Origin: Silene conica
Taxonomy: Eukaryota > Streptophyta > Magnoliopsida > Caryophyllales > Caryophyllaceae
Length of the DNA: 64,000 nucleotides
Assembly: GCA_029255685.2 (NCBI GenBank)
Contig: CM055317.2
Location: 22,018,501 to 22,082,500, forward strand
Direction: 5' to 3'
Shown here: piece by piece, positions 22,030 through 32,625 of the stretch
Position numbering within the stretch: the first letter of the stretch is position 1
Layout: each line of letters starts with the position of its first letter
The notes under the pieces: model-generated
What the model was told of the DNA's origin: nothing
The model's database searches: none
Seen by the model: the letters and a program-made list of their open reading frames with translations, nothing else
Made by a program: the position numbers and the translations under genes

Positions 22030-23099
22030 CAAACAAGCTCCTCAAGCTTGGTATACCGAGCTTAAAACCTACCTAACTACCATTGGTTTTACTCAATCTA
22101 TTTCCGACCCTTCTTTATTTATTCTACAAACCAAAATGGCTAGTCTTTATATGCGTATTTACATTGATGACATAATAATTACCGGACCAAATTCAACTCA
22201 ATTAGATACCTTCATCAATGATCTCTCAAACCATTTTTCACTTAAAAACCTTGGACCATTATCATACTTCCTTGCCATTGAAGTTACTCCTAATGCTCAA
22301 GGTCCATCTAAGTCAATCTAAATATATTCATGATCTTCTTACAAAATACAACACGACAGATGTCAGACCAAACACTACTCTCATAGCTACGTCAACACCT
22401 CTTCTACGAGAAGACAACAAACCTATTCAAGATCACTCCACCTATCGCGTTATTGTTGGGAGCTTACAATATATATCTCTCACTCGACCTGACATTGCGT
22501 TCACCACCAACCGTCTTGCTCAATTTCTTCATCATCTCACTGCCACCCATTGGATAGCGTTAAAATATCTTCTCCGTTACCTTCAGGGCACTCAAACTCA
22601 TGGCATTCAACTCTACAACTGTCTCCACGCCTGTTATTGTGACGCATAATTTGGAGGTGACAAAGACGACTATATCTCCATAACTGGCTACATTGTTTAT
22701 TTTGGCCGCAATCCAATCTCCTGGTCTTCCAAGAAACAAACAGGCGTTGCCATCTACACCATCGAAACTGAATTTTGCGTTGTTGCCTCTGTAACAACAA
22801 AGACTTGGGCTTCGCAACCTCCACTCTGAACTGCACGTCATAATTACTAAACCACCTGCCATTTTTTGTGATAACATCTCTGCAACACTCTATGCCAAGA
22901 ATTCAGTCTTTCACTCCAGGATGGAACACATGGCCATCTCCTTTCACTTTGTCAAACACCAACTTCAACTCGACGAAATTCGTATCTCTCGTGTCGCAAG
23001 CAAAGACCAAATCGCAGATACCATGACCAAGCCACTACACAAGCAATAACATCATGAGTTAAAAGAGAAGCTTGACCTTACAACGAATACGTCCAACTT
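22030..23099 (+). mobile_element. Copia RT-RNase H remnant, interrupted by a LINE
   Basis: Translation gives copia reverse transcriptase from the QAPQAWY block through MRIYIDDIIITG and LGPLSYFLAIEV, then RNase H segments (ITGYIVYFGRNPISWSSKKQ, FCDNISATL, HSRMEHMAI, IADTMTKPLH). The copy is broken in several places and lacks its 5' half. Its 3' flank was hit by the LINE at 23100-30510. The continuation right of the LINE (30511 onward) is AT-rich and may be the rest of its LTR. Confidence 0.75.
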
Positions 23100-23146
23100 A
23101 AAAGGACGTATTAATTTTTTTTTTTTTTGTGACAGCCGTAAAGAAA

Positions 23147-26100
23147 TTACAACAAAGTTAATCGAGCTACATTATGAGCTCGCTTATTTAAGGATCGAGG
23201 GATAAAACTAACAGACAGACAATGAAACAACTTAGCGCTTTCCAGGATATCTGCAATAACTCCTCTTGTTTGATGATGCCTCTCCTCCACTCCGGCAAGT
23301 TGCTTAATAATCTGCAAACAATCCGATAGGACATTAAGATGCAAAATATTCAAGTACCTAGCCCTTGAAACAACTTCCAGGATGCCTCGTGCTTCCGCTT
23401 GCATAGCTGATTCCGCAGAAAGGGCCTTGAAATCCTCCTCAATAACCCTCCCATCGCTATCATACAAAACCCAACCCACAGAAGCATGGTCCTCTCGGAA
23501 CCATGCAGCATCCACCTTAACTCTAAACTGACCATCAAAGTGCTCCTGCCCAATAATGAAGAAAGGGACTGAATTCCTCAACCCATTATCCTTGTTAGAG
23601 CAAATCTCAGCCCCCCATCCCTTTTCTGCCTTAACAACCTTTTCCTTCTCCATAGCATTTAAAACTAAACCCACCAAATTCTGAATCTTCAAAAAGAAAG
23701 CAGGTGGATGAAAAGGTTCTCCATTGAACACTTTGTTATTTCTTGTTATCCATATCTACCATATGATAGCCAGAAAGTTAACCAACATCATCATCCCATC
23801 AACCTGTTTTCCAAAAAAACTAATCCAATTGACAATCCAAACACTGACATTGGTACTTTCGGTTCCCACACAACTTAAGCCCAAAACTGACCCCTTCCAA
23901 ATGTGTCTGACTACCTGACAGTCTTTAAAGAGATGATTCAAACTCTCATTTATCGCAGCATCACAAAAACAACATATATTATTTGTATCGATACCACGTT
24001 TCCTTAACTCATCCCCAATTGCCAATGAGCTCGTCACAATTTTCCATATCAAAATTTTCCAACTCTGTGGACCCGGTAGTTTCCACAGTTTCTTCTTGAA
24101 AAAGTCCTGCGTGACAATCTCTAACCTTCGACTATCTCTATCTGTTTTTTTTCCGGTCAAACCATTCCTTAAAAAGACAGTCATACTCACTCTTAACTGT
24201 GTATTCCCCTGAAGATGTACCCAACCAATAAATTTCATCCTCTAGTTGGGAACGGCATATTGGTTGAGCTAAAATCTTAATTGCACTTTCCTCCTCAAAG
24301 ACATTCCTTATCTTCACAGCATCCCATTCCCCGTCATTCATCATCAAATCTCCAATTTGCAAATCTGACAAAGAAGCATTATCCCTTGACATCAAAACTG
24401 TCCTGGGCTCCGGAACATCCCCATCCACTCATTTAACCATCCAAACATTCAAAGATGAACCAATTCCAGGCTTCCACCCCACCTTCTCCTTAATAAGCTC
24501 TAAGCCATGAATAATGCTACGGGAGCCCCAAGACCACCCTTGCGCACCCCGTGATTCTATTCCCATTCTTGGATCATTATTTTTCAAAACTAAATTTCGA
24601 AAAACTTTGCTAAAGAACGTTCCCTGATACCTGACCATTCTCCACGCATTCTTAGCCAGAAGAGCTTGATTCATACACTCCACATTCCTGATCCCAAGTC
24701 CTCCACGAGATTTAGGTAAGGCAAGGAAATTTCTACTACAGAAATGAATACCTCGCTGCGATTTATGCCCAGTCCACCAAAACTGTGACAACAAAGCATT
24801 AATCTTTGTCGCCACACTTACCGGAATTTTGAAAACCGATAGAAAGTAAATAGAGATATTTGATAGAACTGACAAAATCAAAGCAAGTCTTCCTGCTGCA
24901 GATAGAAAAATACCATTCCATGACGAAATCCGTTTAGCCACAGTCTCCACAAGCCCATTATAAATGTTTTGCCGCGAACCCTGAATCTCCGTTGGAATTC
25001 CCAAATATTTCCCAATGCCCTTATTCTGCTTAATACGAAAGGATCACAAACAAATTCTTGTCCCCGCCAAAGTCATCGACGGACTGAAAAGAATTCTTGA
25101 CTTGTCCTCATTAAGAAGCTGTCCCGACGCTTTACAATAAGAGTCAATCGTCTTCCGTAATTCATTGCAGCCATTCCCTTTATTCTTGAGAAAGAAAATT
25201 GAATCATCAGCAAATAAGAGATGCGATAAAGTAGGCGCCGATCTCCCCAAATGAATGCCCTTAATCTTCCCATGATCCTCTTTAACCCCCACATTTGCAG
25301 ACAGAACCTCCATACATAAGATAAAAAGATACGGCGATAAAGGATCACCCTGCCTAAGTCCACACCTTGGTATAAACTGCACACCCGGTCCTCCATTGAA
25401 CATCAATTCATATGACACAGTAGTGACAGTGCCCAAAATCAAATCAATCAACCTAGATGGGAACCCAAACTTACCCAACACAGCTTCTAAAAAATCCCAA
25501 CGCACCCTATCGTATGCCTTGCTCATATCAGCTTTATAAGCAAACAAACCGTACCTGCCAAATCTATGCGAATTGATCCTATGAATAGCCTCATTTGCCA
25601 AAAGAATATTATCACTAATCTGCCGTCCCGAGATGAAAGCATTCTGAAAATCACCAATCAAATACTTCATAACCCCCACTATCCTATTGGCAATGCATTT
25701 TGAAATAATCCGCATGATGACATTACAAAGGCTTATAGGACGATAATCTCCCACTGACTCTGGATGTTCACACTTTGGGATAAGCACTATGAATGTCCTG
25801 TTCATTTCTTTCAAAACCCTTCCAGAGTTAAGCGTATCCAGAACCGCCCTAGTGACATCCCCTTTAATAAAGTGCCAGCACTTTTGAAAGAAAACCCCTG
25901 GACTGCCATCGGGTCCTGGAGCCTTCAAAGCTCCCATTTGAAACACCGCTTTTCGCACATCCTGTTTTGTGAAAGGGTGTGAGAGCCTTTCCAAGTCAGC
26001 TTCATTAATCTTACGTTGGACATCCCTTACCACATTCTGAATCACTTGTTCACCCCCCCATCCGTGTTATCATCCCATTCCGGATTAAACAACTTGCGAA

Positions 26101-27298
26101 ATGAATCTTCAAAAATACCTCTCATTTTTTGTAAGTCATAAACCCACATCCCATCCGAATCTTTAACCCCATAAATGAAGTATCTACTTGCCCGTCCCTT
26201 AACCCAGTTGAAGAAGAACTTTGTACAAGTATCTCCATCTACAATCCACTTCACTTTGGCCCTTTGTTTCCAGTATTTAGCTGCCGCTTCAGAGAAACTA
26301 ACCAAATCATTATGCACTGCAAGATATTCTCGCTCATCCCCAGTTTTAAAAGCAATGTCAAGGGCCTTATCCAAACGCTCATCAAAGTCATCCCAGGAAC
26401 GTTTCCAGACCTGCTTCCTATCAAGAGTCCACTTCTTTATAACTCCACGAGCGTTGGATAACTTTCTCGTCAGCCGAAAACATGTCGATCCCCACATTCC
26501 AATTCTCCAACTTTCTTTAACCAAGTCAATACATTCTTGGTGATCCAGAGCCCATGCATCAACCCGATATGGCCTACGCACACTGTTTTTAAGTAGACAA
26601 AAATCAACCTCAATCGGTGCATGATCAGAAAATTGAATTGGAAAGTGTCGGACACCAGTATCCGGAAACACAAGTAACCATTCCTTGGATGCTAAAGCCT
26701 TATCCAGACGTTCATAGACTCGGCTTTGTCCAACCCTATTGTTACACCACGTATACCTTGGACCTTTGAAGTTAATATCAACGAGCTCATGTTCAATCTT
26801 CCAGAGAGTAAAATCCAGAGCACCATCAATAATCTTTCGGTTCTTGCTTAACTTATCACTCACATACTCCACTTGGTTAAAGTCCCCTAAAATAATGAAA
26901 GGCAAAGAGAAAGAGTCCAACCAAGCACCCAACGAATAGAAAACATCCTTCCTTAAATTCACCTTTGCCGCACCATACAACAAAACCACATAGAAAGCCC
27001 GATCATAATACTTATCGCAAAACAGAATGACAAAATTAGCACAAGCCATAAAAAGACTCATACTGGCCTCGGGTTTCCAACCCACCCACAGGCCTCCCGA
27101 TGCCCCACACGCATCAAACCCACCCGACCTATTAAACTCGAATGACCTAAACAGGCCATTAACTTTATTTATATTACATTTTGTTTCCATTAGACAAATA
27201 AAATCATAAGAAGTAATACTAATTAACGCTCTAATCTTCAGAATTATAGTGGTGAGCGTGTTATTTAGACCCCTACAATTCCACATCATACCCTTCAT
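23147..27298 (-). pseudogene. LINE ORF2: endonuclease, reverse transcriptase, zinc finger, RNase H
   Basis: The start ATG at 27298 gives MKGMMWNCRGLNN, the usual beginning of an APE-type endonuclease (27298-26042; motifs LMETKCN, ILGDFNQ, FSDHAPIEV). Reverse transcriptase follows (26045-25044) with KAPGPDGSPG, ADMSKAYDRVRW, GLRQGDPLSPYLF and the catalytic LLFADDS. Then comes the thumb region (25004-24429), a zf-RVT-type Cys/His segment (24238-23756, CCFCDAAINESLNHLFKDC) and a plant-type RNase H (23731-23147; KVDAAWF, SESAMQAEA-like, LSDCLQIIK). Endonuclease and RT lie in different frames (shift near 26045), and further shifts occur near 25020, 24430 and 24200. A C-terminal RNase H is known in plant L1 elements. 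Confidence 0.9.
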
Positions 27299-27591
27299 TC
27301 ATCACGAGGAGGTTGGGAAGGGCCAACCTCCGCAACTCCCTTGTCATTGCCAACAGATTCAGAATCACTTGAGACATCCATCTCCACCTCGGGTACATGA
27401 ACCCGGAACCCGTGACCACCTGATTTCCCATAGCTTTCTCCATCTTCCGCACGACCATCTTCAGCATTACCCACATCCATACATCTCCACTTGCTCATGA
27501 TTGAGAGATACCTTTGCGCACGTTGCCTAGAGTCCAGAACACCCGCAGGCACCATGTAATTTTCAGGTTCACTAGCACACTTCCGCTTCAT
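27295..27591 (-). CDS. Small ORF between LINE ORF1 and ORF2 (98 aa), overlapping ORF2 start
   Basis: The ATG at 27591 opens 98 codons (MKRKCASEPENYMVP...), ending with TGA that overlaps the ORF2 ATG in the four bases ATGA. The protein is charged and Ser/Gly-rich with no domain I know. It may be the displaced C-terminal end of ORF1 or a linker that allows ORF2 translation by stop-restart. The tight overlap suggests a link to ORF2 translation, but this is inference. Confidence 0.4.
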   Translation of the reverse strand: MKRKCASEPENYMVPAGVLDSRQRAQRYLSIMSKWRCMDVGNAEDGRAEDGESYGKSGGHGFRVHVPEVEMDVSSDSESVGNDKGVAEVGPSQPPRDE

Positions 27592-27624
27592 GGAAAACTA
27601 CATATTCCTGATTAGGGCGTTAGT

Positions 27625-29899
27625 TTATGCCGTAGAGAACAGATTTTTTATGCTTCCAAGGCCCTCAGACGCACTCTCCAACAAGCCACTCCCCCACGGC
27701 TGAGCTCCTTCATCCTCCTTCACAGAAGACACCATCACGATGCTTCCTTCCTTGTCTATTCCAAGAACCTGCATCCGCTGCTCCTCCTGGACTTTACCCT
27801 TTCCCTTGTAGTCACCTAAACCAAACCCCATGCCTGCAGCCCTAGCCATATCCTCCAGGTTCTTTTCAGATGCAGAAAACTCCTCTTCCTTATTAATCAG
27901 ACATAAGGGAGTCTCCCTTATCAAATCCCTACCAGCTTGAATCAACTCCTCCTCAGTTCTGATTGTCCCATTCCCCTCATCTTAGCTTCCTGCACATCCT
28001 CCATTTCAACACTCTGATTATACTCCTCCATGGCATCCACCATGGCCTCCTCCTCCCTTTCCTCATTCGCAACACCATTTTTATTGATCCAGCACTCACA
28101 CTCAGGACCACATTCCACCTCTGAATCACTCCGAGTAACTAACTCAGTACCAGTCCAATAGTGAATGGGAGATGGTGTTGAATTCCTTCCCTCATCCGAG
28201 TCATCACTAATAATAATAACATTATTATTTTCAGAAATATTAGTATTCTCACCATTATTAGCAACAGCATTAAAACCACGAGCAGCATGTTCATTTTCCG
28301 CCCTTAAATACTCTTCTTCTTCCAGCCTTTGTTGCTCTCCACCAGGATAGAAATAAAAGACGGGTAATCCACCATCTGGAGGGGCAAAAAGTTGATTATA
28401 CCCCATATTCTCAAAAGAGACAGTGTCAGAAAGCCCTCCACTTGCAACACGTCCAGCAATATTGCCTTGAATTTGGACATCCCGATCATAAACCTCCATA
28501 CCTCCATACATCTGCATGAAAGAAACATAAGGATCCACACTAGACGACCCCTGACCCATCTCCATATTAAACCCATTAATCTGCCCCTGAATACCAAAAT
28601 CATCATTAGCAGATTGATAATCATCATTCTCTGCATCCTCATCCAACCAACCACCAAAACCTATCCTATTCCCCGTATTTGGCATTGTACTTTGAGCAGA
28701 TACCCTTGCATCCTGCTCCTGCTGTTCCTGTTGTTCTTCCCTTGCCATACCCTCTCCAGTTCCATTAGCTGATAACTCACCAACCCCGGTCTGAAAGACT
28801 ACCAGTCCAGCAAACGGTTGAGCCGTAACCGTAAACCTCATACCTGGGTGAACTTTCCCTATAACAAAGTCCACAATCCTCTCCTCCTCATCTTCGTCTA
28901 ATCTTCGATTCCTCCTTCTCCTTTCTGAACCCACTTTCACCTTCGATGAAGTAAACTTTTTGGTTGGAGTTGCCCTTAAATCCAAGTTGAACATTGTATG
29001 ACTTGTATCTGTTTGAAAGACCACAAAACCACGTTCAGAGGTCCTCTCTAACATTGTCTTAATGTTAGCCACAACAGACAAGATACTATCTTTGCATTGA
29101 GTAGCCCTATGACCAATTTTACCACATCGTACACAATACTTGAAAACCTCCTCATACCGGAACTGAATCCATAACAGATTCCAATCATTCAGAGCAAGAA
29201 AAAACCCCGGTACAAAGGGTTCATTCAGCTTGACACACGCACGTATCCTCAAATAGTCATTCTTTGGGACAAATCAAACTCCTCTACTGTGAATTGATCA
29301 CACAGTAAATTTCATACCACATGACCGACGTGTACCGACAAGAACTCAAAAGGCATCCCACAGACGCGGACCCACATTTCAGCATAGGGGAAGCGTACTG
29401 TACGTGGTACAGTATCTGGATACCATTTCGCAAAAACCATGATGGTCCCATCCAGTGTAGCTGTACTTCTCCTAAGAAGCTCCTCAGCATCATTGTGATC
29501 ATCACAATGCAAGATATAAAGCTCCCCCATTGTAAAGACCGTAATTTTCCCTTTCGTATCCCATTTCTTCTGAATGATGCTACTAACCTTAGCAGCCTCA
29601 AACACTCTATAATCGACTAGAAACCCAATTAAGCACCTACCCCAGAACTCCCTTGACTTTCCCAAAGTTCTAGGATCAATGTTAATCACTCCCCCCGAGC
29701 GTGGAAAACGCCATGCATTTGCATGCCTAGGGTTTCCCGGATTAAAACCCTCATTAGAGTTACTACCTTGTCCCAACTGATGACCCATGGCATCTGAATT
29801 AAAACTTGTGTTTTGTTGTTGTTGATTCCTACCATCTCCCTTATTACCACCTCCTCGACCATTTCCCCCAAAACGACAAAACTGGTGTTCGAAATCCAT
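27625..29899 (-). pseudogene. LINE ORF1: nucleic-acid-binding protein with DUF4283-like and CCHC parts
   Basis: The ATG at 29899 gives MDFEHQFCRFGGNGRGGG, a Gly/Asn/Gln-rich start. A DUF4283-like region follows (residues ~60-195; RCLIGFLVDYRVFEAAKVSSI, WYPDTVPRTVRFPYAEMWVRVCGMPFE). After a frameshift near 29300 the frame continues with CVKLNEPFVPGFFL and a CCHC knuckle CVRCGKIGHRATQC (~29120). A long acidic, Asn-rich tail ends near 27942, and a second shift leads to a short C-terminal frame ending at 27625. ORF1 of plant L1 elements binds the element RNA. Confidence 0.85.
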
Positions 29900-30493
29900 G
29901 GAGCAAAAGTGAAGAAGGTAGTAATAAGAAAAAAGAAAGAAGAAAGAAGATGGATTTGAATGAAAAATACGAAAGCAAGAGACCTATAAATAACCCAAGA
30001 GCTGGAACCCTAACAGTCACCCCCAATTACAGCTCCCTCGAAACCCTAGAAAAAGCAACACGCATTGATTGAATTCTGAAGCCAGCCTCACAAACTGACC
30101 AATAGAGCATGAATCCCATAATCATTGAAATTAAATGCGTGTAGTTGTGTATTAAGCGTGCATCATTAGGAATTTACAGAGTCCCAAGGGAAATAGCCAA
30201 TGTAAATCCACTTCTGACAGTGAAGCTTCGTAACCATAAACCCCCAAATGAACATCCCACCAATCAACGATTTACCAAAAACAGGAAAAAAATTTCAATG
30301 ATTAGATTTTCTGTAAATGAGATTAACTAAGATTTTTGGATAGATTTCATACTGATACTGAAGAAATTTGGAACAGATTAGAGCAAATTTTTGATTTTTT
30401 AGAACTGAAGGAAATTCTCGTAAAAGAGAGGAAAAAAGCTCTCACTAGAATCTAGAGAGAGAAAGTTTTTTTATATGGCTAGTATAGTTAAAA
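29900..30493 (-). other. LINE 5' leader
   Basis: About 595 bp lies upstream of ORF1 on the minus strand. A CTCTCTCTAGA-rich stretch near its start (30441-30475) may be part of the internal promoter. No ORF with recognisable content was found. Confidence 0.5.
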
Positions 30494-30570
30494 AAAAGGA
30501 CGTATTAATTAACAATATCTTATCACAAAATATTCCAACTCAATGCTACATAATCTCTTAATCAAGTTGT

Positions 30571-30915
30571 CAGGGGCGTCTTTGGGCCCGTGCGGACCGT
30601 GCGGTTGCACAGGACCCCCAATTTTTTGGGTCAGAAATGAAAATAATAGTAAGAATAAATAAATTCAGTACACTAAATATTCAATCAAAGATAGTGTCTT
30701 AGTGGATAGAAACTAGGTTTCTAGACCTGATGTATCAAGTTCAAGACTTACTAACACATTTTGTACTCTTTTTACTTTCTTTTTTAAAATTTTGTTTCTT
30801 AAATGTTAAATTGGGGTCTCTTTTTTAAAAAAATTGTTCATTAAAATACGGAGTATTATATAGGGGCCCCATTTCTCGAGCTGCATAGGCCCCCCAAATT
30901 CCCGAGACGGCCCTG
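30571..30915. mobile_element. Non-autonomous hAT element (MITE), 8-bp target duplication
   Basis: The 345-bp element has ends CAGGGGCGTCT and, inverted, CAGGGCCGTCT, typical of hAT elements. It is flanked by CAAGTTGT at 30563-30570 and 30916-30923. It has no coding capacity. It sits just right of the LINE, in the likely copia-derived flank. Confidence 0.9.
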
Positions 30916-30965
30916 CAAGTTGTCATATATTGTAATTATAGCAATAACAAGACTTACTATTGTAA

Positions 30966-31150
30966 ACACAAATTCTCATTTGCGACGGGTATATCCGTCG
31001 CAAACTTGCGACGGGTACTATTTTATCTCACAAAATATCTACTCTTTCTCTCTCCCATGTGGTCATCTTTCTCCACTAACTCATTTTCTATCCATTTTAT
31101 CTCACAAAGTATGCGTCATAAATGGTGACCCGTCACAAACAAGACTTAAT
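30966..31150. mobile_element. GACGG-type MITE, copy 1
   Basis: A ~185-bp segment begins ACACAAATTCTCATTTGCGACGG and ends with the imprecise inverse (GTGACCCGTCACAAACAAGACTT). The inside contains TTTATCTCACAAA and a CCATGTGGTC segment shared with copy 2. Short GACGGGT/ACCCGTC inverted repeats recur at both ends. The family is probably a TIR MITE, class unknown. Confidence 0.6.
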
Positions 31151-31620
31151 AATTTAAAAATCAATTTACCATCCTTTGTATTGCTTCCCCATGGTTATTT
31201 GAGAACTACTCTAGAAAAGAGGACAGTTGTGGAGGTAGTCCTCACGTGCAAGTTTAAATTGAGGGAGAAGCAACATGTTGGTGGTGCTCCAACACAATAA
31301 ACAGTTGAATCCTCTCGCAGTTCGTGCATGAGCATTGGAACAAAACAATATGAGGACTCAAGCTTTGAGTCTTCCTATTACTCTCAATTACTCAAATTAC
31401 ATTGCCTTTATTACTCGTCTATACTTGATTAAATAGCCAATTTGGTATTCCTAAGAGAATGTTACTTCCCACACTCGCTTCCTTCATCGTTTTTGAGACT
31501 AAATCACAACACAATACGGATCCCAAATTCAAATGACACTATTCAATGCTCATATTTAGAATATTCATGTGACAAAAACTCTCTCATATGTATTTTTGTT
31601 TAGAATATTTGAATTTGAGA

Positions 31621-31815
31621 TACACAAATTCTTATTTGCAACCGCACTATCCGTCGCAAGCTTGTGACGGATACCGTTTTCTCACAAAATACCCACTTTT
31701 TCTCTTTCTCCAACACTATTCATGTGGTCCCCTTTCTCCACTAACTCATTTTCTATCCAATTTATCTCACAAAATATCCGTCACAAATTGTGACCCGTCG
31801 CAAGCAAGATTTACT
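31621..31815. mobile_element. GACGG-type MITE, copy 2
   Basis: It begins TACACAAATTCTTATTTGC and ends GACCCGTCGCAAGCAAGATTTA. It shares the interior TCATGTGGTCCCC...CTCCACTAACTCATTTTCTATCC with copy 1 in the same orientation. It lies 470 bp from copy 1. Confidence 0.6.
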
Positions 31816-32620
31816 ATTCGAGATATACTATACATTTGTAATAAACTAAAAAAAATTGTGTGAATGAAGATGTCATTAGGGTTGTGAATGTTTTGAAAAA
31901 AGAAAAAAAAGAAAGAGAAAGTGAAATATAAAACAAGTTTTTTAAAAAAACCCTTATATGAGGTTTGATTCTCCAAACTCACAAAATTTCCAACATTTAG
32001 TCACTTTTAACCACTAAGCCCAATACATTGTTGTGAAATATGTGTTCAAAAATTATTCTTATTTTTATGTTGCGGAATGGTATTTGCCTGTCCTATCCAT
32101 CCCAAATGGCAAATCCGCTAATGGCACTGTCCCAACTATCTAAATTTACTATTTAAATTTTATTTTATATGAATTACAACTGCCATTGACTTGTTTAAGG
32201 CATACATAATAATATAATATTACATATACGATATACCATTTATAACATGGCTTTGGTAATTTAGGATCACAACGATATGGGCTGAACATATGCTAAATGA
32301 CGAAGTCGGACACTAAAGCTTGATGAGCCAAAATATTAGACTTTAGTTGAGTTTGCATTGGGCTTCCAACATGTATCCTTATAGTCAATATCAGCTTAAA
32401 ATATGCTGATGTTTGGCATCAAGCACATGAATGTCAGGATCTAAAGTGTAAAAGGGCAGGGGTGGTGGGTGGATTGTTGCAATGGTTGAACTTTGGCAAG
32501 GAAAGGCAGTGATCGAGTATGACTTGGGTAGTCTAAGGCTAAGCGATGGACGGCCAGGGTTTAAAGGGAGCGCTTGGTAGGGAGGCGTACGCACTACGCA
32601 GCAACTTCTGGTGCTGAAGA
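31816..32620. other. Intergenic DNA with nothing recognised
   Basis: AT-rich DNA including an A/G run at 31895-31925. I see no gene, terminal repeat or target duplication between the MITE and the copia element. Bases 31151-31620 between the two MITE copies are likewise featureless. Confidence 0.5.
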
Positions 32621-32625
32621 CAAAT

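Larger units (their letters stand above)
23117..30493 (-). mobile_element. L1-type plant LINE, full length, 17-bp target duplication
   Basis: This 7.38-kb non-LTR retrotransposon lies on the minus strand. A run of T at 23117-23129 is its poly(A) tail seen from the plus strand. The 17-bp sequence AAAAGGACGTATTAATT flanks it at 23100-23116 and 30494-30510, an intact target-site duplication. It has ~595 bp of 5' leader, ORF1 (29899-27625), a small ORF (27591-27295) and ORF2 (27298-23147). Presence of the 5' leader implies full-length insertion. Both main ORFs now have frameshifts, so it is a dead copy of moderate age. The perfect duplication argues that it is not ancient. Confidence 0.92.

Noticed and set aside
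27027-27500. Plus-strand open frames across the LINE ORF2 start
   Set aside because: They are shadows of the endonuclease frame on the other strand, with no domain.
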